Source: Colwellia hornerae
Lineage (GTDB): Bacteria; Pseudomonadota; Gammaproteobacteria; Enterobacterales; Alteromonadaceae
Direction: 5' to 3'
NCBI RefSeq assembly: GCF_007954355.1
Contig: NZ_VOLR01000004.1
Location: forward strand, 160,163 to 224,162
Length of the DNA stretch: 64,000 bases
Positions 26,710 through 35,964 of this stretch are shown piece by piece. How positions within the stretch are numbered: position 1 is the first letter of the stretch; every line of letters begins with the position of its first letter. Both the position numbers and the translations under genes were made by a program. Under the pieces are notes generated by a model that saw only the letters and a program-made list of their open reading frames with translations, had not been told where the DNA came from and did no database searches.

Positions 26710-28914
26710 TTACGAATAATATTTATTACCTGTTTCAGCCATGGTAATTAATGCTTGGCAAGGTTTGAAGCGTTCACCTAGCTCATTGCTCCACAGGTTT
26801 AGCTTATTGACAATCATATCCGCGCCTAGGGTATCAATATAGTGAAATGGTCCGCCTAAGAAAGGTGGGAATCCGATACCGAAAATAGCGCCTATATCGC
26901 CGTCTCTAGCATTACGAATAATACCTTCATCTAAACACCTAGCGGCTTCGTTCAACATCATAAAAACACAACGCTGAACCAGCTCATCATTCGTTTTTTG
27001 ATCCTTAATGATAATATTTAATAAAGGATAGACAGATTCATCAACAAGTTTTTTGGTGACTTTTTTACCGTTTTTATCTTTATAAAGGTAAAAACCTTTC
27101 TGCACTTTTTTACCTAAACGTTTATCGGCAATAAGTTTATTAAATGCTTCTGGTGCAGCAAAGCGTTCGCCTAATTCAGCTTGTAAAATAGGGCCAATTT
27201 TAGCGCCTATATCTATACCTACTTCATCAAGTAATTGTATGGGACCAACCGGGAAGCCAAACTTAACCAATGCTTTGTCTAACTTACCAATCGATTCGCC
27301 TTCGAGTAATAACAAGGCGGCTTCATTCATGTAAGGCGCTAATATACGATTAACATAGAAACCTGCTTTATCTTTTACCACTATCGGCGTCTTGCCTTGT
27401 TTTTTAGCAAAAGCGACTGTCGTTGAAATCGTTTGATCAGAGGTTTTTGAATGTGCAATGATTTCGGCCAATGGCATTTTATCTACCGGAGAAAAATAGT
27501 GCAGTCCAATAACATTTTCAGGGCGCAAAGCTTTTGCTGCAATTTGTCCTATAGGTAAACTGGAGGTATTGCTCGCAAAAATAGTGTCTTCAGCACAAAT
27601 ACTTTCCATGTCATCAACCATCTTTTGCTTTAATGACAAATCTTCAAAAACAGCTTCGATGACCATATCTACATTTTTAAAACCGCTATAATCGACACAA
27701 CCTGTGATTTTAGCCAATTGCTTTTGCATTTCACTTTTTAACATAAAGCGACGTTTAACTTTTTTGTTGAGTATGTCATAACCATATTTCATCGCATGGC
27801 TGATCCCCTGCGGCGCAATATCTTTAATACGTACATCAACATTAGCTTTAGTTGCACTGACAAAAGCAATACCTCCGCCCATTAAGCCGCCACCTAAAAC
27901 GCCAATTTGGCTAATAGGTCTAGCATCAACACCTTCGATGCCCTGCTCTTTCTTCATGTCGGTCGTGGCAAAAAATATTTGTCTTAATTGAGCTGATTCA
28001 GGTGACATAACGAGTTCACCAAAATGATCCGCTTCAGTTTGGTAACCACTGACCGATGACTTTTCGATACCACTGCGTACACAATCAATAATTTTAAGCG
28101 GTGAAGGATAATTCCCTTTGGTTTTAGCTAATACAGATTTAGTCGCCTGATTGAAAATTATTTTTCGGCCAACAGCGTTACCTTCCAGTGCCTTATCTAA
28201 AACACTTACCTTGCGTTGACTTTTTTTAATCTGACTCGCCTTACCTTGTGCTGCTAGCACTAAGTTTTCGGCAGCAGAAATTAAAATGCTGTTTGGCACA
28301 ACATCAACAACCAAGCCCATCTTCAACGCTTGTTTCGCGCGCAATTGCTTGCCTGTTAGCATCATATCTAATGCTTTTTGAATACCAACCAATTTTGGTA
28401 AACGCTGCGTACCTCCACTACCCGGTAACAAGCCTAACTGTACTTCAGGTAAACCCAAGGCTGTTTTGCCATTATCACTACAAATACGAGCATGACACGC
28501 CATAGCAAGTTCAAGTCCACCGCCTAGGCAGGCACCATTAATAGCAGCGACAACAGGAATTGAAAGATTTTCAATCTGATCAAAAATCATTTGTCCATTG
28601 CGAGAAAGAGCCGTTGCTTCACTTGCACTTTGACAGCTCGCCAGCATATTAATATCTGCGCCAGCAACAAAAGAATCTTTTTTGCCACTGATTAAGACAA
28701 TACCTTTAATCGTATTGTCATTACGTATTTCTGTTAATACCTCATCAATTTCCTCAGAAAATTCAGCTTTTAAGGTATTCATGGATTCGCCAATTACGTC
28801 CATCACTAAATGAGCAATGCCATTGTCTTGGCGAATTAATGTAAAGGTACTCATATTGTTACTCTCTTGTTTAAGCGCTTTATCGTTTGCTTGGTTGTTA
28901 TTAAGTGAAGTCAT
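26710..28914 (-). CDS. fadJ: Fatty acid oxidation complex alpha subunit FadJ
   Basis: Multifunctional beta-oxidation enzyme: enoyl-CoA hydratase/isomerase (about residues 25-210; [31 protein letters not shown]) and 3-hydroxyacyl-CoA dehydrogenase (from about 335; [34 protein letters not shown]). The ATG at 28914 overlaps the fadI stop by one base (TAATG) and gives 734 residues. An internal ATG at 28854 ([10 protein letters not shown]) with GAGAG upstream gives 714, the E. coli FadJ length, and may be the true start. FadJ is preferred over FadB because its thiolase partner is FadI-like and lies upstream. Confidence 0.92.
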   Translation of the reverse strand: MTSLNNNQANDKALKQESNNMSTFTLIRQDNGIAHLVMDVIGESMNTLKAEFSEEIDEVLTEIRNDNTIKGIVLISGKKDSFVAGADINMLASCQSASEATALSRNGQMIFDQIENLSIPVVAAINGACLGGGLELAMACHARICSDNGKTALGLPEVQLGLLPGSGGTQRLPKLVGIQKALDMMLTGKQLRAKQALKMGLVVDVVPNSILISAAENLVLAAQGKASQIKKSQRKVSVLDKALEGNAVGRKIIFNQATKSVLAKTKGNYPSPLKIIDCVRSGIEKSSVSGYQTEADHFGELVMSPESAQLRQIFFATTDMKKEQGIEGVDARPISQIGVLGGGLMGGGIAFVSATKANVDVRIKDIAPQGISHAMKYGYDILNKKVKRRFMLKSEMQKQLAKITGCVDYSGFKNVDMVIEAVFEDLSLKQKMVDDMESICAEDTIFASNTSSLPIGQIAAKALRPENVIGLHYFSPVDKMPLAEIIAHSKTSDQTISTTVAFAKKQGKTPIVVKDKAGFYVNRILAPYMNEAALLLLEGESIGKLDKALVKFGFPVGPIQLLDEVGIDIGAKIGPILQAELGERFAAPEAFNKLIADKRLGKKVQKGFYLYKDKNGKKVTKKLVDESVYPLLNIIIKDQKTNDELVQRCVFMMLNEAARCLDEGIIRNARDGDIGAIFGIGFPPFLGGPFHYIDTLGADMIVNKLNLWSNELGERFKPCQALITMAETGNKYYS

Positions 28915-30221
28915 TAATCAGTCTCCACTATCATTGCAGCGCCTAAACCACCAGCAGCACATGCGGTAGTTAAACCAGTACCACCACCTCGACGATTTAA
29001 CTCATTAAGGGTTTGTACAATTAAACGGGTACCTGTTGCGGCAAAAGGATGACCATAAGCTAACGAACCGCCCATCACGTTAAATTTAGCCATATCAATA
29101 TCACCAATCGCTTTATCTTGACCTAATTGCTCGCGGGCAAATTTCGTACTGGCAAACATTTTCATATTAGCAAGTGCTTGTGCTGCAAAAGCTTCATGCA
29201 TTTCAATTAAATCTAAATCTTTTAATTCCATACCGGCACGCTTAAGTGCTAATGGCGTCGCATAACTTGGCCCCATAAGCATATCTTGCCAAACATCAAT
29301 GGCAGCAAAAGCATAACTTTTGATATAACCAAGTGGTTTATAACCTAATTCTTTTGCACGCCCTTCACGCATTAAAATAATGGCAGAGGCGCCATCTGTT
29401 AATGGTGTACTGGTTGCTGCAGTCACTGTGCCGTGTTTTCTATCGAAACAAGGACGTAATTTTTTATAACTGGCAAGTTCTGAGTTCTCACGAATACAGT
29501 TATCTTTTTCAATAAAGCTTTTATAAGGTTCACTGTAGGCGGTCATTACCTCGCCCGCTAACTTACCTTCTTGCCAACTCTTTGTGGCTAAAGTATGCGA
29601 ACGGTGCGCTAATTCATCTTGAGCTTCACGAGATATATTATGGGTTTTGGCCATCTGCTCAGCCGTTTGCCCCATCGATATACCGGTTGAATATTCTGCA
29701 ACGGCAGGTGGAACTGGCATAATATCTTTTAGGCCCAACTGACGGATTAATGATATTTTTTGACCCAAACTTCTCGCTTTACTTAAATCAAGTAAGATAC
29801 GTGCAAACTTTTTCGACACACCAATAGGCGCAACTGATGAAGAATCAGCACCACCAGCAATACCCACATCAACATAACCTGCCATAATAGCTTCAGTTAC
29901 ATTAACCGTTGATTGAAAGCTTGTTGCACAAGCTCTTGAGACACTATAGGCATCGGTATTCACATTCATACCGGTACCCAATACAATTTCACGGGCAATG
30001 TTTGGCGCTTCAGGCATTTGTACCACTTGGCCAAAAACCAATTGATCAATAATAGTAGGGTCAATATCATGCTTTTTTAGCAATTCATTAACGACAATTT
30101 TTCCTAAATCTACTGCTGGTACACCATGAAAAGCGGTGGCTTGTTTTGCAAAAGGTGTTCGCAACCCAGCCACTACAGCGATGCGTTCTCCGTTTCGAGT
30201 CGTTAAATTCATTTTTGTCAT
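28914..30221 (-). CDS. fadI: Acetyl-CoA C-acyltransferase FadI (beta-oxidation thiolase)
   Basis: Thiolase that cleaves 3-ketoacyl-CoA to acetyl-CoA and a shortened acyl-CoA as the beta subunit of the FadIJ complex. 435 residues (E. coli 436). The nucleophilic Cys is in [11 protein letters not shown], the active-site His in [12 protein letters not shown] and [14 protein letters not shown], and the second Cys in [10 protein letters not shown]. It is first in the operon, one base overlapping fadJ. A FadR-like palindrome sits about 46 bases upstream of its start, so it is probably repressed when no long-chain acyl-CoA is present. Confidence 0.95.
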   Translation of the reverse strand: MTKMNLTTRNGERIAVVAGLRTPFAKQATAFHGVPAVDLGKIVVNELLKKHDIDPTIIDQLVFGQVVQMPEAPNIAREIVLGTGMNVNTDAYSVSRACATSFQSTVNVTEAIMAGYVDVGIAGGADSSSVAPIGVSKKFARILLDLSKARSLGQKISLIRQLGLKDIMPVPPAVAEYSTGISMGQTAEQMAKTHNISREAQDELAHRSHTLATKSWQEGKLAGEVMTAYSEPYKSFIEKDNCIRENSELASYKKLRPCFDRKHGTVTAATSTPLTDGASAIILMREGRAKELGYKPLGYIKSYAFAAIDVWQDMLMGPSYATPLALKRAGMELKDLDLIEMHEAFAAQALANMKMFASTKFAREQLGQDKAIGDIDMAKFNVMGGSLAYGHPFAATGTRLIVQTLNELNRRGGGTGLTTACAAGGLGAAMIVETD

Positions 30222-30266
30222 GTCTTACCCTTCTATCGTAATATCTAATTTTATCGTCTTCAAACC

Positions 30267-30283
30267 AAGAGGTCTGACCACTT
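30267..30283 (-). promoter_or_regulatory. FadR-like operator upstream of fadI
   Basis: AAG-A-GGTC-T-GACC-A-CTT is a 17-bp near-perfect palindrome with the GGTCnGACC core of the known FadR site (AACTGGTCnGACCTGTT). It lies 46-62 bases upstream of fadI in the promoter region, where repressor binding would be effective. Assignment to FadR rests on this motif alone. Confidence 0.6.
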
Positions 30284-30467
30284 ATTGATTACTTTATTCT
30301 AACCTCAAATGAAATAAATACAACTCCCAGCTAAAACGTGAGCGATTCATTCGAAAATAAATTGTTAAAAATCATGTCAAATTGTAAAAACTCCTTGTTT
30401 TATGCTACCTGAACCTTATATATATACTCACAGGTTTAACAATAAAAACAAGTAAGTGGTAGTTAGC

Positions 30468-31433
30468 ATGGCAATTGAACATTTTTCATCTTTAAAAGAA
30501 TACTTATCTCAACAAATTATAGGTCAACACGCCCTTGTTGAAAATTTACTTATTGCATTACTTGCCAATGGTCATCTAATTGTAGAAGGTCCTCCCGGCT
30601 TAGCAAAAACTCGTGCCGTAAATGCATTAGCTGAAGGTATTGAAGCTGATTTTCATCGTGTACAATTTACCCCTGATTTATTACCTGCTGATTTAACCGG
30701 CACCGATATTTACCGCCCTGAAGATGGTACGTTTGTTTTTCAGCCAGGACCTCTTTTTAGAAATTTAGTACTCGCTGATGAAATCAACCGAGCGCCTGCA
30801 AAAGTACAATCGGCTTTATTAGAAGCAATGGCAGAGGGACAAATTACTGTTGGTCGTAATACCTATCCACTCCCTGATTTATTTCTGGTAATGGCAACAC
30901 AGAATCCTATTGAACAAGAAGGTACCTATCCACTACCAGAAGCGCAATTAGATCGTTTTTTAATGCATATTGAAATTGACTATCCCGATGCGGTTAGTGA
31001 ATTAGCTATTTTAAAACTCAATCGCGGCGAAGCACTTCAACACGGTAAAGAAAGTAAAAAACCGGTAAAAGAAATATCACAAAGTGATATTTTTGCCGCT
31101 CGAGACCAAGTGATGGAAATTCATATGGCACCGGCGATTGAAAATTATATTGTTGATTTAATCATGGCAACGCGTACCCCAGAAAAATATGATGACCAAT
31201 TAAAAAAATGGCTCGCATATGGTGCTAGCCCAAGAGCAACTATAGCACTTGACCGATGTTCTCGCGCTCGAGCTTGGTTACATAATCGTGATTTTGTTAG
31301 CCCTGAAGATGTACAAGCCGTATTCCACAATGTATTACGTCACCGTATTTTACTGACTTACCAAGCAGAAGCTGAAGGTATAAACAGTAATCAACTTCTT
31401 GATCACTTACTAAGCTTAGTCGCTGTTGCTTAA
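30468..31433 (+). CDS. MoxR-family AAA+ ATPase
   Basis: AAA+ chaperone-like ATPase of 321 residues. Walker A is GPPGLAKT (near 41), Walker B LADEINRAP, followed by sensor 1 MATQNPIEQEGTYPLPEAQLDRF and a C-terminal lid. MoxR proteins act with VWA-domain proteins, several of which lie directly downstream, probably in metal insertion or maturation of an envelope complex. I use the ATG at 30468 (MAIEHFSSL); a GTG four codons earlier is possible and neither has a strong ribosome site. First gene of a same-strand cluster running to about 38.9 kb. Confidence 0.9.
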   Translation: MAIEHFSSLKEYLSQQIIGQHALVENLLIALLANGHLIVEGPPGLAKTRAVNALAEGIEADFHRVQFTPDLLPADLTGTDIYRPEDGTFVFQPGPLFRNLVLADEINRAPAKVQSALLEAMAEGQITVGRNTYPLPDLFLVMATQNPIEQEGTYPLPEAQLDRFLMHIEIDYPDAVSELAILKLNRGEALQHGKESKKPVKEISQSDIFAARDQVMEIHMAPAIENYIVDLIMATRTPEKYDDQLKKWLAYGASPRATIALDRCSRARAWLHNRDFVSPEDVQAVFHNVLRHRILLTYQAEAEGINSNQLLDHLLSLVAVA

Positions 31434-31492
31434 ATAGCGTTAATCGCCTTAGCAACATCAAATAATGAACGATCAATCTTGTAAGTAAATTT

Positions 31493-32521
31493 ATGTGGCT
31501 TAATCAAAAAAAAGTACAAAACCAGCAAGGCATCACAAGTCTGCTCAATAGTGTTTTAAGTAATGGTATCGAATTGTCTATCGATGAATTAATTCAATAC
31601 CAAAACAAAACCAGGTTAATTGATCTTGCTGCGCGTAAAAGTCAGCATGGCCAAATGTCGGGTAATTACCTATCTCGGAGTAAAGGACGAGGTATGGAGT
31701 TTGACGAAGTACGCCATTATCAAAATGGTGACGATATACGTGCCATCGACTGGCGTGTAACAGCTAGAACAGGTAAAACTCATACCAAAATCTTTCGAGA
31801 AGAAGTTGAGCGGCCTGTACTCGTGGTTACCGACCTCAGTAGTTCAATGCTTTTCGGTAGTCAGCTTTTATTTAAATCAGTACAAGCTGCACACTTAGCG
31901 GCATTGGTGACTTGGCATGCAAAAGGACGAGGCGATAGAGTTGGCGGTATTGTTTTTAACCAACATAAACATAGTGAATTAAAACCGCGCAGTCGCAAGC
32001 AAGGCGTGCTTCATTATTTATACAGTTTAGTTGAAACTCATCAGCATACCTTATCTATTGAACAGCAAAAGCACGCAGAACCTTTATCCATTGAACAACA
32101 GCATGACTCTGCCAATGCTGCTTTTGAAGAGAATTGTGCACGACTAAGGCAACTTGCTCGACCCGGAAGTTTGGTTTATTTAATCACCGATGGTAATTAT
32201 ATTAGCCAAGAAACTATTCGCCACTTATCGCATATCAGTCGTCATTGTGAATTGGTTGTTTGTTTGCTGAGTGATCCGCTCGAGCACGACTTACCTAATA
32301 GTAAACATAAGATGAACGTAACGGTAACCGACGGAAACTCGCGACAACAATTATTGATCGGTGATAAAAATGCCACTCAAAATTATCATCAACAAGCCAA
32401 TGAACGAGTTCAACTAAAAAAAGATTTATTACTTAAAGCAGGCGCCCGAGTTTTACACTTCTCAGCGGGCCAAACTTTAGAACAACAATTAACTGACGGA
32501 GTCGCCTCATGGAAGCGTTAA
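31493..32521 (+). CDS. DUF58 domain protein
   Basis: A 342-residue protein with the DUF58 signature GRGMEFDEVRHYQNGDDIRA followed by IDWRVTARTGKTHTKIF, then a VWA-like segment (VVTDLSSSMLFGS, metal-site-like DxSSS). The partner of MoxR ATPases in nearly all such clusters; exact biochemical function is not known. No transmembrane helix is obvious, so it is likely cytoplasmic or peripheral. Its last 13 bases overlap the next gene, implying translational coupling. Confidence 0.88.
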   Translation: MWLNQKKVQNQQGITSLLNSVLSNGIELSIDELIQYQNKTRLIDLAARKSQHGQMSGNYLSRSKGRGMEFDEVRHYQNGDDIRAIDWRVTARTGKTHTKIFREEVERPVLVVTDLSSSMLFGSQLLFKSVQAAHLAALVTWHAKGRGDRVGGIVFNQHKHSELKPRSRKQGVLHYLYSLVETHQHTLSIEQQKHAEPLSIEQQHDSANAAFEENCARLRQLARPGSLVYLITDGNYISQETIRHLSHISRHCELVVCLLSDPLEHDLPNSKHKMNVTVTDGNSRQQLLIGDKNATQNYHQQANERVQLKKDLLLKAGARVLHFSAGQTLEQQLTDGVASWKR

Positions 32522-33018
32522 AACAACCGTCTGAGCAATTAGCTCAATTAAAAGATATTCATCTGCCTGAGCAAATTCATAACTATCCTCTCGCTTACGG
32601 CTGGTGGATATTACTGACTTGTTTATTGTTAACACTAATATTTGTCGTCATAAAGTGGCAAAAACACCGTTCCTTATGTCAGGCTCAGAAACTAGCATTA
32701 GCCAAGCTTGAAAATACTGATAATAATGACGAAATAATTACCTTGCTAAAATGGGCAGCTTTTCAATATTTCCCACGTAATCAAGTTGCCTCGTTACATG
32801 GCAAGCAATTAGAATACTTTTTTATCAACACGTTGGCGACTAAACAACAAGACAAGTTTCAACGCTTATCTGCTCAACAGTTTATTAATAAATATCAACC
32901 GACCGAAAACTCATCAAATGAAACCTTAAAGGAAGCCGCTCACCTTTGGCTGAGTCAGGCAATACCTCCAAAGGTTTTAAAGCAAAAAACAGTCATAAAA
33001 CATGAGATAACAACATGA
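32509..33018 (+). CDS. DUF4381 single-pass membrane protein
   Basis: A 169-residue protein with one transmembrane helix (about 27-47, GWWILLTCLLLTLIFVVI) and a soluble C-terminal domain (ITLLKWAAFQYFPRNQVASLHGKQLEYFF) as in DUF4381 proteins of MoxR/Bat clusters. It overlaps DUF58 upstream by 13 bases and the VWA gene downstream by four (ATGA), so the three are coupled. It probably anchors or links the VWA proteins at the inner membrane; that is inference from context. Confidence 0.82.
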   Translation: MEALKQPSEQLAQLKDIHLPEQIHNYPLAYGWWILLTCLLLTLIFVVIKWQKHRSLCQAQKLALAKLENTDNNDEIITLLKWAAFQYFPRNQVASLHGKQLEYFFINTLATKQQDKFQRLSAQQFINKYQPTENSSNETLKEAAHLWLSQAIPPKVLKQKTVIKHEITT

Positions 33019-34013
33019 TCGATTTATTATTACCTTGGGTGCTTTTGGCGCTGCCAATACCTTTAATCATGTATTTATTACCCGCTAAAAATAAAAATCA
33101 AGCGGCGGCATTGAAAATGCCGATCTTAATTCAAAATACTTCCAGCCAAACTTTTTCAGCTAAAACTAAAAAATCTCCACGAATTTTTTTTCTACTAATT
33201 TGGAGTTTAATGGTTTTGTCTGCCAGTCAGCCGCAATGGCTCGGTGAAGCAGTAAATGTGCCCACCGAAGGACGCGAAATGATGATCGCTGTAGATCTGT
33301 CAGGCAGTATGCAAGTAGAAGATATGCAAATAAATGGCAGTACAGTTAACCGCTTAGACATGTTAAAAGTATTATTAGGCGAGTTTATTGAACGTCGCAC
33401 GGGTGACCGTTTAGGTCTTATTCTTTTTGGTGATGACGCTTATATGCAAACGCCAATGACCTTTGATAGAAAAACAGTACAGCAAATGCTGGATGAAGCC
33501 GTATTAGGTTTAGTTGGTAAACAAACGGCGATTGGAGATGCTATTGCCTTGGCTGTAAAGCGCTTCGATGCAAAAAAACAATCAAACCGTGTGTTATTAC
33601 TCTTAACCGATGGCCAAAATACAGCAGGTAAAATAACCCCCGAACAAGCATTAGAGCTTGCGGTAGCAAAAAACATTACTATTTATTCAGTGGGTATTGG
33701 CGCCGATGTCATGATCCAAAACTCTATCTTTGGTAAGCGTCGCATTAATCCTTCCAGTGAATTAGATGAAGAGTCGTTGCAGCAATTGGCTAGTGAAACT
33801 GGTGGCTATTATTTTCGGGCACGTGACAGTAAAGATATGAGTGAAATATATCAATTACTCGATGCACTAGAACCGATAGAGCAAGACCAACAACAAATGC
33901 GCCCACTTACCGCATTATTCTACTGGCCTTTAGCAGCGGCATTATTGTTATCATTTCTTTATCTACTTTGGGTGAACCTACCCACTATCACATTAAAAGG
34001 AGCGAATACTTAA
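33015..34013 (+). CDS. BatA-like VWA domain membrane protein
   Basis: 332 residues: N-terminal hydrophobic segments (about 1-20 and 58-72), a VWA domain (about 88-280) with MIDAS motif AVDLSGSM and LLLTDGQNTAG, and a C-terminal helix (LFYWPLAAALLLSFLYLLWV). The order matches the BatA protein of aerotolerance clusters described in Bacteroides. The VWA domain should bind a divalent metal and a protein partner. One base separates its stop from the next gene. Confidence 0.88.
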   Translation: MIDLLLPWVLLALPIPLIMYLLPAKNKNQAAALKMPILIQNTSSQTFSAKTKKSPRIFFLLIWSLMVLSASQPQWLGEAVNVPTEGREMMIAVDLSGSMQVEDMQINGSTVNRLDMLKVLLGEFIERRTGDRLGLILFGDDAYMQTPMTFDRKTVQQMLDEAVLGLVGKQTAIGDAIALAVKRFDAKKQSNRVLLLLTDGQNTAGKITPEQALELAVAKNITIYSVGIGADVMIQNSIFGKRRINPSSELDEESLQQLASETGGYYFRARDSKDMSEIYQLLDALEPIEQDQQQMRPLTALFYWPLAAALLLSFLYLLWVNLPTITLKGANT

Positions 34014-34014
34014 A

Positions 34015-35964
34015 ATGGCTGACTTTCACTTTATTCGTCCTTGGTGGTTATTAACCATCATTGCCTTAGTTTTTGCGTTAAAACTACTTAAAAAATACCG
34101 TTTAAGCCAGTCTGGCTGGCAACAACTGCTGCCACAACATTTAGCAAGCGTTTTAGTTGATAAACAAGATAGCCAGCAAAAGTTGTCACTTACCTTACCT
34201 TTTATCATAGGTTTATTGGTAATTGTTGCTTTAGCCGGACCGACGTGGAAAAAACTGCCACAACCGGTTTATCAACTAGCTCGCGGGTCTGTGTTGATCA
34301 TGGACATGTCGTATTCAATGTACGCTACTGATATTGCCCCCAATCGATTAACAAGATCACGTTACAAAGCAATTGATTTACTGGAACAATTAAATGAAGG
34401 TGAGATAGGCTTAATCGCTTATGCCGGGGATGCTTTTACCATTAGTCCTCTAACAGACGACATTAACAACATTAAGTTGTTATTGCCGTCTTTATCGCCA
34501 GAGCTAATGCCAGAGCTCGGCAGTAACCCTCTAGCTGCACTCACGCTCGCTCACGATATGCTCGTTAACGCAGGTCATAGCAAAGGTGATATATATTGGT
34601 TTACTGATGGCATCGATAATTATGATATTCAAGACATCACCGACTGGAGTAGAAGCAATAATCATCGTTTGAATATTCTAGGTATAGGCACAACCGCTGG
34701 AGCGCCAATAAAGCTTAATAATGGTGAACTGATGAAAGACGCAAGTGGTTCTATTATCGTCCCTAAATTATCCATATCAGCCTTAAAAGGGGCAGCAAAA
34801 AGAGGCCGTGGTTATTACGCTACACTCGCTAACAATAATAGTGATATTCAACAGTTAGTTCACCAACCCAATGATATTGAAGAGCAACAACAAAAAGAGT
34901 CTTCAAATACTGGTGATCAATGGCAAGAAGCTGGACCTTATCTATTATTATTAGTCTTACCTTTGCTATTACCCTACTTTCGTCGCGGCCGATTACTGGC
35001 GATATTACCAATAATATTATTAATAACACCGGCAGATAAAAGCTACGCACAAAGCACAATATTACCCAGCGCAATAAAACCAAAGACAGTGGTAACAAAA
35101 GAGCCTCTTACAACCGAAAAGGTAACGGATGGGTTTTGGAACAATTTGTGGCAAACCAAAGACCAGCAAGGACAAAAACAGTTCAACAGTGAAGATTTTC
35201 AGCAGGCCGCAACTAGTTTTGATGATTCATCCTGGCAGGGTAGCTCTTATTATCGCTCTGGGAATTACGAGCAAGCATTAAAAGCATTTCAACAACAAGA
35301 CACTGCAGAAGCTCTATATAACAAAGGTAACGCCCTGGCGCAATTGAAGCGCGTTGATGAAGCCATTGAAGCGTTTGAACAAGCGTTACAAAAAGATCCT
35401 CAACATCAAGATGCAAAAGCCAATAAAGCTTATCTTGAAGAGTTAAAAAAACAGCAAGAGCAGCAACAAAAAGACCAAGAACAGAACAAAGAAGAAAACA
35501 ACGACAAAAACCAAGAGCAGCAAGAACAAAAAGATCAAGAAAATCAGGGGAAAGATCAAGAACAGCAGAACAGTGACGATCCAGCTCAACCGAGTGAGTC
35601 AGAACAACAAGGTGATGAAAAAGAAGCAGATAACGAAGATCAATCTAAACAAGAAAAGTCTCAGCAAGAAAAAGAGCAAGAGCAAGAAAAAGAGCAAGAG
35701 CAAGAAAAAGAGCAAGAGCAAGAGCAAGAAAAACAAGCTAAAGAAAACGAAGGTAAAAAAGATGAAAAAAACCAACCAGAGCAAACACCGGCTCAGCTTC
35801 GTGCCGCGGAACAATTAGCAGAAGAAACCGAACAAAAACACCAACAATTACTCAATAAAGTAACTGATGACCCTTATATGTTACTGAGAAACAAAATGCA
35901 GCTCGAATATCAAAAACGCCGTAATACTCGTAGTAGTCGTGCAAAAGGAAAAAAACAATGGTAA
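34015..35964 (+). CDS. BatB/BatC-like VWA and TPR fusion protein
   Basis: 649 residues in this order: two N-terminal membrane segments, a VWA domain (about 90-280; MIDAS LIMDMSYSMY), a further hydrophobic stretch (about 305-340), one or two TPR motifs (about 420-475; AEALYNKGNALAQLKRVDEA), and a 120-residue charged tail rich in Gln, Glu and Lys that includes an EKEQEQ repeat. It corresponds to a fusion of BatB (VWA) and BatC (TPR). The long polar tail is likely unstructured. It overlaps the BatD gene by seven bases. Confidence 0.88.
   Translation: MADFHFIRPWWLLTIIALVFALKLLKKYRLSQSGWQQLLPQHLASVLVDKQDSQQKLSLTLPFIIGLLVIVALAGPTWKKLPQPVYQLARGSVLIMDMSYSMYATDIAPNRLTRSRYKAIDLLEQLNEGEIGLIAYAGDAFTISPLTDDINNIKLLLPSLSPELMPELGSNPLAALTLAHDMLVNAGHSKGDIYWFTDGIDNYDIQDITDWSRSNNHRLNILGIGTTAGAPIKLNNGELMKDASGSIIVPKLSISALKGAAKRGRGYYATLANNNSDIQQLVHQPNDIEEQQQKESSNTGDQWQEAGPYLLLLVLPLLLPYFRRGRLLAILPIILLITPADKSYAQSTILPSAIKPKTVVTKEPLTTEKVTDGFWNNLWQTKDQQGQKQFNSEDFQQAATSFDDSSWQGSSYYRSGNYEQALKAFQQQDTAEALYNKGNALAQLKRVDEAIEAFEQALQKDPQHQDAKANKAYLEELKKQQEQQQKDQEQNKEENNDKNQEQQEQKDQENQGKDQEQQNSDDPAQPSESEQQGDEKEADNEDQSKQEKSQQEKEQEQEKEQEQEKEQEQEQEKQAKENEGKKDEKNQPEQTPAQLRAAEQLAEETEQKHQQLLNKVTDDPYMLLRNKMQLEYQKRRNTRSSRAKGKKQW
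35665..35718 (+). repeat. Three perfect 18-bp tandem repeats in the VWA-TPR gene
   Basis: CAAGAAAAAGAGCAAGAG is repeated three times without change (35665, 35683, 35701), coding for part of the Gln/Glu/Lys-rich tail. The repeat length is a multiple of three, so copy-number change would keep the frame. Confidence 0.92.

Noticed and set aside
28248..28505. Plus-strand 85-codon frame inside fadJ
   Set aside because: Antisense to a conserved hydratase domain; no ribosome site or promoter.
35573..35818. Open frames on both strands inside the charged tail region of the VWA-TPR gene
   Set aside because: They arise from the low-complexity CAAGAAAAAGAG repeats; one is poly-Lys/Ser and the other poly-Leu/Phe. 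The VWA-TPR frame is continuous.
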